The position numbers and the translations under genes are program-made. The notes beneath the pieces were generated by a model. That model did no database searches. It worked only from the letters and a program-made list of their open reading frames with translations, and had not been told where the DNA came from. DNA of 64,000 nucleotides from CAVROP01 sp050012175 (GTDB lineage Bacteria > Acidobacteriota > Terriglobia > UBA7540), in contig JBEKHR010000018.1 of NCBI GenBank assembly GCA_050012175.1, positions 33,888 through 97,887 of the forward strand, written 5' to 3'. Position 1 is the stretch's first letter, and each line of letters starts with the position of its first letter. Below are positions 1 to 8,717 of the stretch, one piece after another.

Positions 1-984
1 GTAGTAATTCCGGTACTCTCCGCTCTTGGTTTTCTGCACCCAATCGGCCTGGCTGCGGTACCACTCGACTGTTCGCAGCATCCCTTCCTCAAACGTCACA
101 GTGGGTTCCCAACCCAACTCCCTGCGGATTTTGCTGCAGTCGAGCGCATAACGACGATCGTGCCCTGGCCGGTCTTCCACAAACTTGATCTGATCCTCGG
201 ATTTATGCAGGATTCGCAACAGCCCGCGCACAGCATTCAAGTTGGTCACCGGTTGCCCGAATCCGATGTTATAGGTTTCGCCAGGGCACCCCGAGTTCAG
301 GACTCGGTCGAGCGCGCGGCAGTGGTCTTCCACAAACATCCAATCGCGCTCGTTCAGGCCGTCACCGTAAACGGGGAGCGGCTTGCCTTCAAGTGCATTA
401 GTAATCATCAGGGGGACGAGCTTTTCCGGGAATTGGTAAGGGCCGTAGTTGTTCGAGGATCGCGTCAGGAGGGCCGGGAAACGGTAGGTCTGCCAGAAGC
501 TTCTCACCAACAGATCCGAAGCAGCCTTACTCGCGGCATAGGGGCTGTTGGGCCGGAGTGGAGACTGTTCATCGGCATATTCTCCCGGTTGCAGACTTCC
601 GTAAACCTCATCGGTGGAGATGTGCAAGAAGCGAGGGATCTTGGAGCGCCGAGATGCCTCCAACAGCGTGCAAGTGCCCTGGACATTGGTACGGATAAAC
701 TCGCGCGCGTCGGCGATGCTCCGGTCCACATGACTTTCCGCGGCAAAATGCACCACCGAGTCTATTCGCTGATCCAGGATATCCCTTACACAGTCAGCTG
801 CACAGATGTCTCCTCGGATAAATTGGTAGCCAGGGTGAGATTGCACGTCCGAGAGATTGTCCAGATTTCCCGCATAGGTTAACTTGTCAAGATTTACTAC
901 CGTGCTTTCAGGATAGGTCCTGAGGAAGTAACGAATGAAATTGGAGCCGATGAACCCGGCGCCGCCCGTGACGAGAATTTTCAA
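1..984 (-). CDS. rfbB: dTDP-glucose 4,6-dehydratase, 3' end cut by window edge
   Basis: Converts dTDP-glucose to dTDP-4-keto-6-deoxyglucose in the cytoplasm, the second step toward dTDP-rhamnose and related sugars. The protein is an extended short-chain dehydrogenase: the NAD-binding GGAGFIG motif is at residues 7-13, the catalytic TDE triad at about 124-126, and YxxxK at Y149/K153. The start is a TTG at 984; an in-frame TGA lies two codons upstream and GGAG sits about 10 nt before it, so no longer start is possible. 328 codons are visible, so only the last few to twenty residues should be missing. It lies 16 nt after rfbA, in the same operon. rfbC and rfbD are not seen and may lie beyond the edge. 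Confidence 0.95.
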   Translation of the reverse strand, partial: MKILVTGGAGFIGSNFIRYFLRTYPESTVVNLDKLTYAGNLDNLSDVQSHPGYQFIRGDICAADCVRDILDQRIDSVVHFAAESHVDRSIADAREFIRTNVQGTCTLLEASRRSKIPRFLHISTDEVYGSLQPGEYADEQSPLRPNSPYAASKAASDLLVRSFWQTYRFPALLTRSSNNYGPYQFPEKLVPLMITNALEGKPLPVYGDGLNERDWMFVEDHCRALDRVLNSGCPGETYNIGFGQPVTNLNAVRGLLRILHKSEDQIKFVEDRPGHDRRYALDCSKIRRELGWEPTVTFEEGMLRTVEWYRSQADWVQKTKSGEYRNYY

Positions 985-1000
985 GTCTCACACTCCAAAG

Positions 1001-1732
1001 CTAAGGGACTTTATTCGCTCCCCCCTGCGCGACCAGGTTGGTAGCCCGCAAGAGAGAATCGAATGTCCCTGCGTCCGTCCACCAGCCTTCCAGAATACTG
1101 TAAGTGAGAGTGCCATCGGCCAAGTACTGGTTGTTCACGTCCGTGATTTCGAATTCTCCCCTGCCTGAAGGTTTCAGCTTACGGATGCGGTCGAATACCG
1201 TTGCATCATACATGTAAATGCCAATCACGGCGTAGCGGGACTTTGGTTCCTTGGGTTTTTCCTCGATGCGAACGATTCGACCGCCTTCAAAAGCCGGGAC
1301 ACCAAAGCGCTCCGGGTCAGCAACTTCCTTCAGGATGATATGGGCGCCCCGTTCTTGTTTCTTGAATTGAGCGCAAGCCGCGATAATATTCGTCTCAATG
1401 ATGTTGTCGCCGAGAACTACGCAGATCTTGTCGCCATCCGCAAAATACTCCGCCAAGCGGAGCGCGTCAGCAATCCCGCCTTCGCCTTCCTGGTAGGTGT
1501 AGTTGATATGCTTGAGACCAAAATCCTTTCCATTGCCCAAGAGGCGCAAGAAATCACCCGCGTCCTGCCCTCCCGTCACCACGAGAATGTCCCTGATCCC
1601 CGCATTGACCAAAGTCTGGATGGGGAAAAAAATCATGGGGCGGTCGTACACTGGAAGAAGGTGCTTGTTGGTTACGCGCGTGAGAGGAAACAATCGCGAA
1701 CCGATCCCACCAGCCAATATGACGCCTTTCAT
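1001..1732 (-). CDS. rfbA: glucose-1-phosphate thymidylyltransferase (short form)
   Basis: Makes dTDP-glucose from dTTP and glucose-1-phosphate, feeding RfbB directly downstream. The N-terminus carries the nucleotidyltransferase signature LAGGIGSRLFPLT (residues 6-18), followed by NKHLLPVYDRPM, the substrate-binding VLGDNI and the C-terminal WWTDAGTFDSL. At 243 residues it belongs to the compact RfbA type, which lacks the C-terminal extension of the 290-residue enterobacterial enzymes. It is 16 nt from rfbB and about 50 nt from the upstream O-antigen-ligase-like gene, so it is probably cotranscribed with the exopolysaccharide operon. Confidence 0.93.
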   Translation of the reverse strand: MKGVILAGGIGSRLFPLTRVTNKHLLPVYDRPMIFFPIQTLVNAGIRDILVVTGGQDAGDFLRLLGNGKDFGLKHINYTYQEGEGGIADALRLAEYFADGDKICVVLGDNIIETNIIAACAQFKKQERGAHIILKEVADPERFGVPAFEGGRIVRIEEKPKEPKSRYAVIGIYMYDATVFDRIRKLKPSGRGEFEITDVNNQYLADGTLTYSILEGWWTDAGTFDSLLRATNLVAQGGANKVP

Positions 1733-1784
1733 GAGCGACTGGCACCTCGTTTCTCAGTGAGGAGCTTGCGTATCTGGGAGCATC

Positions 1785-3215
1785 TCAAAAGCTTCCATCC
1801 GAGCCTGGAGACGAGATTTCCACTTCCTTTCTTGTGTTCCGGGATACGGATGTGGAATATGTGGCCTTAGATCCAATTCCAAGAATGACGGCGAAAAGCA
1901 AGGCGTTGGCGGGGATCTGCAAATTGAAGTCTGTGACGGAATGGATTAACAGGGCCGCACTGCCCCCAATACACGCCAGCAAAACTGAACGACGGTAAGG
2001 GTTGCGTGCTTCGACGTAAGCTAGGATCATCTTGAACAGCAAGCCTATTATCGGGATGAAGAGCAACGCCGCGCCGAGAGCCCCCGTGTCCGTGGTCACT
2101 TCGAGATAGTCATTGTGCGCATGGTCGATAAGGAGATCGAGTGAGGTAGTCTGATAGCGTCGAAAAGCGACTACAAATGTTCCCAAGCCTGTACCCACGG
2201 TAGGATGATCCCTAATGATGCCACTTGCCTGTTTCCATATGGCAACGCGTCCGGAAGGATCTTCAAGAGCCAAGGGCTTGAGGGTCTCAAATCGGCTGAT
2301 CACGGGATCAACCCCAATCCAAACAGCATAGGTCATCGAGCAGGCGATGACCAGCAAGGTGATAACCATCCAGGCTCGGCGGCCTCCCCCAAGCCGGCCC
2401 AAAAAGGCCATTAAGATGAGACTCGCCAAGACCGAGAAAATGCCCATGCGCGAGCGGGAAAAGACCACCGCAATGAGCAGAAGGATCACGATGAACACAT
2501 AAAAGACGATTTGCGGGTGTAACGACAGTGAATAGCGGCCACCGCGCAAGCGTCGTCTTTCGGGGACGCCATGGGCTGACATTGGTTGGAGGTTGTAAAA
2601 GACCATCATCGCCGCAAAGGGGATAACAAGTTCCAGGAACCCGGCGAAATGATTATGATTAATGTAGGTGCCGGTGGCCTCGTCTGTGTAGAATTGCTTC
2701 GTGAAGCCAAAGATCTTTTGATAACCTGTCAAATACTGAACCATCCCGTATGCTGCTTCCAGGGAACCGAGCACGATCAAGCCGGCCGTCAAGACGTTCT
2801 TACCTTCCCTGGCCTCGAAGGCGTAGGCTGCCAAAACGAAAGCTGCCAAATAGGCGAGCAACTTGAAGAATCCGAGTAGCGTGTCGTGAGGATATAGGCT
2901 AAGAGTCGCCCAGTGTGCTGCTCCAAGGGTGAGCGCGGCTTGAAGCCCAGGGAATAAACGATTCGGAGAAAGCCAGGACACGACTCGCACGGGGAGGGGA
3001 ATCGTCTGGAGAAGCACGAGGCAGAGGAAGGGAAGAATCCAAAGTGGAAGCGGAAGGTCTATTTTCCCGTCCCAGGTCTGTCTGACCAAAACAACAAGGA
3101 TCAAGAGGAAGAGGGCCACCTCCATGGCGGTATAAGCGGGGGATTGCACACCCCCGAAAGCCAGGACGGAGCCTGTGATGATAAGCAGAAGACCCCACTC
3201 GACAATTTTCTTCAC
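1785..3215 (-). CDS. O-antigen ligase / polymerase family membrane protein
   Basis: A 476-residue polytopic inner-membrane protein with around ten hydrophobic segments and a large periplasmic loop in the second half. The loop contains the motif TGLGTFVVAFRRYQT followed by HAHNDYLEV, typical of the Wzy_C/O-antigen ligase (PF04932) superfamily. Such proteins either ligate polysaccharide to lipid A core or another acceptor, or polymerise repeat units. Because a second polymerase-like protein is encoded at 13613-15028, one of the two may be the ligase and the other the Wzy polymerase; sequence alone does not settle which. It lies 21 nt downstream of the polyprenyl glycosylphosphotransferase gene. 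Confidence 0.85.
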   Translation of the reverse strand: MKKIVEWGLLLIITGSVLAFGGVQSPAYTAMEVALFLLILVVLVRQTWDGKIDLPLPLWILPFLCLVLLQTIPLPVRVVSWLSPNRLFPGLQAALTLGAAHWATLSLYPHDTLLGFFKLLAYLAAFVLAAYAFEAREGKNVLTAGLIVLGSLEAAYGMVQYLTGYQKIFGFTKQFYTDEATGTYINHNHFAGFLELVIPFAAMMVFYNLQPMSAHGVPERRRLRGGRYSLSLHPQIVFYVFIVILLLIAVVFSRSRMGIFSVLASLILMAFLGRLGGGRRAWMVITLLVIACSMTYAVWIGVDPVISRFETLKPLALEDPSGRVAIWKQASGIIRDHPTVGTGLGTFVVAFRRYQTTSLDLLIDHAHNDYLEVTTDTGALGAALLFIPIIGLLFKMILAYVEARNPYRRSVLLACIGGSAALLIHSVTDFNLQIPANALLFAVILGIGSKATYSTSVSRNTRKEVEISSPGSDGSF

Positions 3216-3236
3216 TTATTTTCAATCTCCTCTATC

Positions 3237-4634
3237 TTAATAGGCGTTCTTGCCGAAAAACCCTCTCCAAAGGGTCGCGCAGATGATTCTAATGTCGAAC
3301 CAGAGGGACCAGTTCCGCAGGTAGTGGAGGTCATATTCTACCCGTTTGGCAATCGATGTATCGCCACGCCAGCCGTTGACTTGCGCCCACCCTGTGATTC
3401 CAACCTTCAGGTAATGGCGAGTATTGTATTGGGCAACTTCGTGCTGGAATTTCTTTACAAAGTACGGCCGCTCCGGCCGTGGGCCGACCACACTCATGTC
3501 ACCCCGCAGCACATTGAAGAACTGAGGCAATTCGTCGAGACTGCTGGCCCGCAGAAAGGCTCCCAGCCTTGTCCTTCGGGGGTCGTTGCCAGTTGTCCAT
3601 CGGGTATCGTCTTCCTCAGGGTTGCCCGCTCTCATGGTCCTGAACTTGTACAAACGAAACAATCGCCCATTCAAGCCTACGCGGTCCTGGGCGAAAAGAA
3701 TAGGCCCTGGGGAGGTCAGGCGGATGGCCACCGCGATGAGCAACATCAAGGGGGCAGTAAGAATGACGACCACCGTTGAGAATGCCAGATCAAAGGACCT
3801 CTTAAGAATTGAGTAGGTTATCGATTCAGACGGGCTGGCTTTCAGATCCAAGAGGGTTACATCGCCGAAATGAAATGACGTATTCTGGAATGAAATTCCA
3901 GACCCGAAATCCAGAATTGCCCTGACCGGAACACTCAAATGCTCCAACTTGGAAACGATGTTGCGAATGTCCATAAGGAGCGAGGGAGGAACGGCAACCA
4001 CGACATCGTCGACCTGCGGTTGGACCCCCAAGTTATCCAACGCCTCAAATTCCAGCAGAGGGGAGCAGGCTGGGGATGGGGTCTGTCCAGGTAATCGAAC
4101 GAATCCCACCACGCTGCAGGGGATCACCGTCGACTCGAGGAGGGAACGTACCGTTCGGCTTGCGTACTCGTCGGCTCCTATGACAAGGAGGCGGGAGCAG
4201 TTCTCGCCTCTGCGACGCAAACTCTCCAGGTACACCCGAAAAGCTGCCTGAGTGGCGAAGACAAGGATGAAGAGCGCCACTCCACTGAAAACCACGAAGA
4301 GCCGGGAAAAGCTGACAGCCCGGTAGAAAAAGGTGGTGCCGGTTGCTACTAAGTAAGTGGCTGTGCTGGCCACGAGGGCGCGCCGGGTGGCATTTCGTGA
4401 CGGGACGAGATAATCGACGCGCGAAAGGTCGTAATGCTCAACCACGATGGCCCAAGCCAGCGTCGTCAACAACAACAATCCAAAATAGGCGGAGTAGTCC
4501 ACACCTCCACCTATAACGGGGATGAGACCAATATCAAAGCGGACATAGGCCGCGATCCCAAAGGCTGCAAGAGGCAGCAGGAGCACGGACAGCCGCAGCG
4601 CAAACTCGATGTGATTGAGACGCCTTCGAATCAT
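3237..4634 (-). CDS. polyprenyl-phosphate sugar phosphotransferase (WcaJ/WbaP type)
   Basis: Starts the repeat unit by moving a sugar-1-phosphate from a UDP-sugar to undecaprenyl phosphate at the inner membrane. The N-terminal third has membrane helices, the middle is a CoA-binding-like Rossmann domain (LLVIGADEYASRT), and the C-terminal 200 residues form the bacterial sugar transferase domain with FAQDRVGLNGRLFRLYKFRTM, SLDELPQFFNVLRGDMSVVGPRPE and ITGWAQVNGWRGDTS. The open frame extends to 4712, but the ATG at 4634 (MIRRRLNHIEFALRL) gives the family-typical N-terminus, 465 residues. It is the intact counterpart of the broken sugar transferase at 6107-6471. Confidence 0.92.
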   Translation of the reverse strand: MIRRRLNHIEFALRLSVLLLPLAAFGIAAYVRFDIGLIPVIGGGVDYSAYFGLLLLTTLAWAIVVEHYDLSRVDYLVPSRNATRRALVASTATYLVATGTTFFYRAVSFSRLFVVFSGVALFILVFATQAAFRVYLESLRRRGENCSRLLVIGADEYASRTVRSLLESTVIPCSVVGFVRLPGQTPSPACSPLLEFEALDNLGVQPQVDDVVVAVPPSLLMDIRNIVSKLEHLSVPVRAILDFGSGISFQNTSFHFGDVTLLDLKASPSESITYSILKRSFDLAFSTVVVILTAPLMLLIAVAIRLTSPGPILFAQDRVGLNGRLFRLYKFRTMRAGNPEEDDTRWTTGNDPRRTRLGAFLRASSLDELPQFFNVLRGDMSVVGPRPERPYFVKKFQHEVAQYNTRHYLKVGITGWAQVNGWRGDTSIAKRVEYDLHYLRNWSLWFDIRIICATLWRGFFGKNAY

Positions 4635-4794
4635 TGCTTCAACAGAGCTAGGTTGGAGTGGGCACAGGTCAAGGAAGCCTTGGACATGCAGCCTGGAAAT
4701 ACCTGTCGGCAAGGACCAAGGAAGCTTGCATCAGGCCCGATCCCTTCGCTTGCTCACACCCTTCGCGACGCAGACTTGAAGACTAAGATTCTCG

Positions 4795-4823
4795 ATTATA
4801 AGCCAGTAATTAACTTTCTTGAA
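4795..4823 (-). promoter_or_regulatory. possible internal promoter upstream of the sugar phosphotransferase
   Basis: On the minus strand a perfect TATAAT lies at 4800-4795, about 160 nt before the ATG at 4634. The hexamer 17 nt further upstream is TTCAAG, a poor -35. The roughly 390-bp gap between this gene and galE (4713-5104) holds no gene I can support, so an internal promoter or leader here is plausible but weakly supported. Confidence 0.3.
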
Positions 4824-5104
4824 GGGCTATCGCCACCCGGTAGTGGGTCAGTTTGATGTAGAGGTGGCTTCCCGAAACAGCCGAGACAGCTTACGCCGAC
4901 ACGTGGTCCGTCAGTTGACGGATAAACTCGCCGCTACAACGTTCTTCCGGATGAGGGCCTTTCTGCTTCCTTGACACGAGGCGGAATACAACGATTATGG
5001 CTACAAAGTCACCTAAGAGATGTGTGTACCTGGGAAAGTTCTTACCCATATGGTCTAAGGTCAAACCAACATGCAGAGCTGGAGTTCCTGGATTTCCTGG
5101 AACT

Positions 5105-6103
5105 TCAGCGTTCCTTCTGAAAGTTATCTCCGTACCCTTTGGGATGCTTCTGCTTCCATGCCCAGGCAGACCGTATTAGGGTTTTAAGGTCAGAATGCCG
5201 AGCCTCCCATCTCAGTTCCCGGTGCAGCTTTCGCGCACTGGCAACAAGAACTGCCGGGTCCCCAGGGCGGCGTTCTCCAACACGGACATCGAGCTTGCGT
5301 CCGGCAATTTCCTCGACGGTTTTCACTACAGCCCGGATCGAATATCCCTTACCGTGGCCGACATTATATATCCTCAAACCCAATTTTGGAAGGAAGCGCA
5401 GAACCAGGATATGTGCCTGAGCAATATCCAGAACGTGTACGAAATCTCGGACGCACGTGCCGTCCGCCGTCGGATAATCATCTCCATAGATCTCAAAGGA
5501 GCCTTCGGGACCGGAGGCTGCGGCTAGCAAACGGGGCAGGAGGTGTGTCTCCGGCCTGTGATCCTCGCCCAAATCGCCGGTTGCACCGGCAGCATTAAAA
5601 TACCTCAGGGCTGCACAGTTGATTCCATAAGCGCCATGGTACCAAGCCAGCGCCCGTTCAATCACCAGTTTAGTCTCACCGTACGGGTTAACGGGGCTAG
5701 TAGGATGATCCTCCCGGATGGGAACACTCTTAGGTTCGCCGTAGACCGCAGCACTGGATGAAAAAATAAGCCTTTGTATCTTCAATTCAGCCAAGACTTC
5801 AAGGAGCGAGATCGTGCCGCTGACATTGTTGCGGTAAAACAGATGAGGATTACGAACTGATCCCTCGACCAGGGTGCTGGCCGCAAAGTGCATGACAGCT
5901 TCAATCTGGTGCTTCTTGCATACGCGCTTGAGTTTTTCCGTATCGGCGATGTCTCCCCTTACAAACTGAACTTGATCGACGACCGCTTGGCGATGTCCCT
6001 GCGTGAGATTGTCGTAGGCAACAACGCTGTGTCCCTGCTTCACCAGTTCCGCCGCGCACACGCCGCCCACATACCCAGCCGCACCTGTCACTAGAATGTT
6101 CAT
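5105..6103 (-). CDS. galE: UDP-glucose 4-epimerase
   Basis: Interconverts UDP-glucose and UDP-galactose, supplying galactose to the exopolysaccharide. It is an extended SDR: NAD-binding GxxGxxG at G7-G10-G13, catalytic serines in FSSSAAVYG (about 115-122), YxxxK at Y141/K145, and the family ending KHPKGYG. Length (332 residues) is normal. Its ATG lies 3 nt after the stop of the disrupted sugar-transferase gene, so the two were once translationally close. galT is on the same strand about 50 kb away at 56106. Confidence 0.93.
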   Translation of the reverse strand: MNILVTGAAGYVGGVCAAELVKQGHSVVAYDNLTQGHRQAVVDQVQFVRGDIADTEKLKRVCKKHQIEAVMHFAASTLVEGSVRNPHLFYRNNVSGTISLLEVLAELKIQRLIFSSSAAVYGEPKSVPIREDHPTSPVNPYGETKLVIERALAWYHGAYGINCAALRYFNAAGATGDLGEDHRPETHLLPRLLAAASGPEGSFEIYGDDYPTADGTCVRDFVHVLDIAQAHILVLRFLPKLGLRIYNVGHGKGYSIRAVVKTVEEIAGRKLDVRVGERRPGDPAVLVASARKLHRELRWEARHSDLKTLIRSAWAWKQKHPKGYGDNFQKER

Positions 6104-6106
6104 ACT

Positions 6107-6471
6107 TCAGTATGCCTCCGCGCGCTTCAAGACTTTCCACACCGTCAAGCACAGAATCTCGGAATCGTACCACAAAGACCAGTTCTGGATGTTATACACA
6201 TCCATTTTCACCCGCTCCCCGTAATTCCACCTTCTGGTCTGTCATGCTGATCCCGCCCTGCGGGAGAAGCATCTCGGCATTATTCTTGGCACTGATTGCG
6301 CTGTCAAATGCGGGGATTCTTCGTCCGCCGCGGCGGACTCAGAATGACACAGGGCGCGGTTATCCTCTACGAATGACGGACGATGCGTATAAGACACTTT
6401 CTGCCGGCCGCTTACCTGCCCATAGCCCGTAATTCCCGGTCTCACCGTCCGGAGGCAAGCCTTTGAATCTC
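6107..6471 (-). pseudogene. sugar transferase C-terminal remnant split by a palindromic insert
   Basis: On the minus strand the text RTVRPGITGYGQVSGRQ (C-terminal hallmark of bacterial sugar transferases) is readable just below 6460, followed by KVSYTHR. The frame then enters a 108-bp inverted-repeat element (6241-6348) and meets a stop. Past the element the rest of the domain resumes as WNYGERVKMDVYNIQNWSLW and runs to the normal end ...VLKRAEAY, stop at 6107, 3 nt before galE. Upstream an in-frame TGA appears close to 6500 and no N-terminal domain is left, so most of the gene is deleted. It would have been a second polyprenyl-phosphate sugar transferase. Confidence 0.8.
6241..6348. repeat. 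108-bp palindromic element (GTCAT..TGA / ..CAGAATGAC ends) inside a pseudogene
   Basis: The element begins GTCATGCTGATCCCGCC and ends GGCGGACTCAGAATGAC. Its ends form imperfect inverted repeats of about 34 bp, and each end contains its own small hairpin (CCCGCCCTGCGGG and GTCCGCCGCGGCGGAC). It carries no coding capacity, like a MITE. The same end type (GTCATTC...GAATGAC) recurs at 21736-21775 and 52981-53103, with a half copy at 41757-41768. I see no clear target-site duplication. Confidence 0.75.
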
Positions 6472-6532
6472 AAGTGCCGGGCTGACCTGTCCCGATGCTT
6501 TTGATCGGGAACAGCGCTCGAATTCGGGCGTT

Positions 6533-7501
6533 TCAGCATCCTGTTTGCGATCCGAGCCTGGCTTCCCAGTAAAGCTTGAGTTCGCGAAGAGTGTCTGCTA
6601 ACGCGCGGCGGGGTTCCCACCCAACGGCAAGTCTGGCTTTCGAATAGTCGCCCCAAACCGCAGCCGCTTCCTGATCGCGGATCAGGGACTTGTCAACCAA
6701 GATCTGGACGGGCTTCGAGGCGAAGGAGATCGCCATCTGCAGGATGGTCTCTACGGAGACGGGATGGCCCGAACAAAGCTGGTAAACTTCACCCGGCATG
6801 CCCCCTTCCAGCAAATCGCGGTAGCCACGGACGATGTCTCGTACGTCACTGAAGTCTCGTATCACATGGGTATTTCCGGTAACGACTGCGGGCGGACGCT
6901 GTCCCAAATCGATCTCCGCTACCTGCCGGGCAAATCTGGAGCACACGAAGTTCGATGACTGGCGCGGCCCGGTGTGATTAAACGGTCTGACCCGGACGAT
7001 GGGCAGCGCATAGCTTTGAAAAAACTGCAAAGCCAGAAGCTCGGCAGCCGCCTTACTCCCGGCGTAGGGATTGACCGGGCGCAGTTCCATCTCCTCGCGC
7101 ATGGGGAGCTTCTCCGGAGGAACATGACCATACACTTCAGATGAGCTGATGAAGAGTAAACGGCAGTCCATCCCAACCCGGAGCCAGGCCGAGAGGAGAT
7201 TCAGGGTGCCCATGAAATTCACTTGATAGGTCAGCTCTGGGCTCTCGCAGGATTCTGAGGGAGATGAAAAGGCGGCAAGGTGGTAAATCCGCTGGGGCCG
7301 CGATGACTTCAGCACTTCGAGCAAACAGTCAAAGTCGCGCAGATCCCCACGGCTGATTTGCAGATGTCCTTCGATCTGCCTAATGTTTTCCAGATCTTCA
7401 TTGGGGCTTACCAGGGCAATGACTTCCTCGCTCTGGTCCAGCAGGTGCTCAGCCAGGTGCGACCCCGCGAACCCTGCACATCCTGTAATCAGCGACTTCA
7501 T
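6533..7501 (-). CDS. rmd: GDP-6-deoxy-D-lyxo-4-hexulose (GDP-4-keto-6-deoxy-D-mannose) reductase
   Basis: Reduces the product of GMD to GDP-D-rhamnose. It is an extended SDR of 322 residues with the nucleotide motif TGCAGFAGSHL (6-16), catalytic ISSSEVYG (119-125) and Y146/K150 in NPYAGSK. The sequence RVRPFNHTGPRQSSNFVCSRFARQ is typical of RMD and close SDRs. Its start codon overlaps the stop of gmd by 4 nt (ATGA), implying coupled translation. Assignment as RMD rather than another 4-ketoreductase rests mainly on that pairing. Confidence 0.85.
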   Translation of the reverse strand: MKSLITGCAGFAGSHLAEHLLDQSEEVIALVSPNEDLENIRQIEGHLQISRGDLRDFDCLLEVLKSSRPQRIYHLAAFSSPSESCESPELTYQVNFMGTLNLLSAWLRVGMDCRLLFISSSEVYGHVPPEKLPMREEMELRPVNPYAGSKAAAELLALQFFQSYALPIVRVRPFNHTGPRQSSNFVCSRFARQVAEIDLGQRPPAVVTGNTHVIRDFSDVRDIVRGYRDLLEGGMPGEVYQLCSGHPVSVETILQMAISFASKPVQILVDKSLIRDQEAAAVWGDYSKARLAVGWEPRRALADTLRELKLYWEARLGSQTGC

Positions 7502-8496
7502 GGCGTAGCCGGCCTGACTGAGGGGACTGCAGCTTCGCGCCGAAGCCGCGCGAGGTCCTCATCCACCATCATTTTGACAAGGCCTTCGAAGCTGACTTTT
7601 GGCTTCCAGCCCAATTCTTGCCGAGCTTTCGACGAATCGCCGAGCAAGTGATAGACCTCAGCAGGCCGCAAGAAAGCGGGGTCTGTTTCCACGTAATCTC
7701 GATAATCCATGCCCAGGTGTCCGAATGCCATTTCCAAGAGCTGCCGCACGGAGTGAGCAACTCCGGTTGCCACCACGTAGTCTTGTGGTTTTTCCTGCTG
7801 CAACATCTGCCACATGGCTTGCACGTAGTCACCGGCAAATCCCCAGTCGCGTTCGGCGTCAAGGTTTCCCATCTTGAGCTTTGATTGCAGACCAAGCTTG
7901 ACCCGCGCTACTCCGTAACTCACTTTCCGGGTCACGAATTCCAATCCACGCCGCGGCGACTCGTGATTGAACAGAATTCCCGAGCACGTGAAAAGGCCGT
8001 AGCTCTCACGATAATTAACGGTAATCCAATGGCCGTAGAGCTTGGCCACGCCATACGGGCTGCGTGGATAAAAGGCTGTCTGTTCATTTTGCGGGCTCTC
8101 ACGTACCATCCCGTACATTTCGCTGGAGGAAGCCTGGTAGAATCGTATCTTTGGATTCACCAATCGGACGGCCTCGAGCATGCGGGTCACCCCGAGTGCT
8201 GTAAACTCGCCCGTCAGCACCGGCTGGTTCCAGGAAGTGGGGACAAAGGATTGGGAGGCCAAATTATAGACCTCCTGGGGTTCGGCGTGTTGAAGAGCGC
8301 TGATCAGTGAGTTCTGGTCAAGGAGGTCTCCCGGTATCAGCTCGATTCTGTCTTGCAGATGGTACAGCCGCTCGAAATTCACCGTGCTGCTTCGCCGGAC
8401 CAAGCCGCAAACGTGATAACCTTTTGAAAGCAGAAACTCAGCCAGGTAGGATCCGTCTTGCCCGGTTATTCCTGTGATCAGCGTCGTCTTGCTCAT
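7498..8496 (-). CDS. gmd: GDP-mannose 4,6-dehydratase
   Basis: Converts GDP-D-mannose to GDP-4-keto-6-deoxy-D-mannose. The sequence shows ITGITGQDGSYLAEFLL at the N-terminus, the GMD-specific LVRRSSTVNFERL, catalytic ASSSEMYG (122-129), YPRSPYGVAK with Y148/K152, and GILFNHESPRRGLEFVTRK, all diagnostic. It has 332 residues, normal for bacterial GMD. It is followed by rmd with a 4-nt overlap, which predicts GDP-D-rhamnose as the product. Confidence 0.95.
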   Translation of the reverse strand: MSKTTLITGITGQDGSYLAEFLLSKGYHVCGLVRRSSTVNFERLYHLQDRIELIPGDLLDQNSLISALQHAEPQEVYNLASQSFVPTSWNQPVLTGEFTALGVTRMLEAVRLVNPKIRFYQASSSEMYGMVRESPQNEQTAFYPRSPYGVAKLYGHWITVNYRESYGLFTCSGILFNHESPRRGLEFVTRKVSYGVARVKLGLQSKLKMGNLDAERDWGFAGDYVQAMWQMLQQEKPQDYVVATGVAHSVRQLLEMAFGHLGMDYRDYVETDPAFLRPAEVYHLLGDSSKARQELGWKPKVSFEGLVKMMVDEDLARLRREAAVPSVRPATP

Positions 8497-8535
8497 CCAT
8501 TCCCCCCTCTTGGTAGTGCTTCGGACCGAAGGAGT

Positions 8536-8703
<168 letters not shown>

Positions 8704-8717
8704 TTCAATGACTTCTT

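Noticed and set aside
160..882. A 240-residue plus-strand frame at the left end
   Set aside because: Antisense shadow of rfbB, whose TTG start hides it from simple ORF calls.
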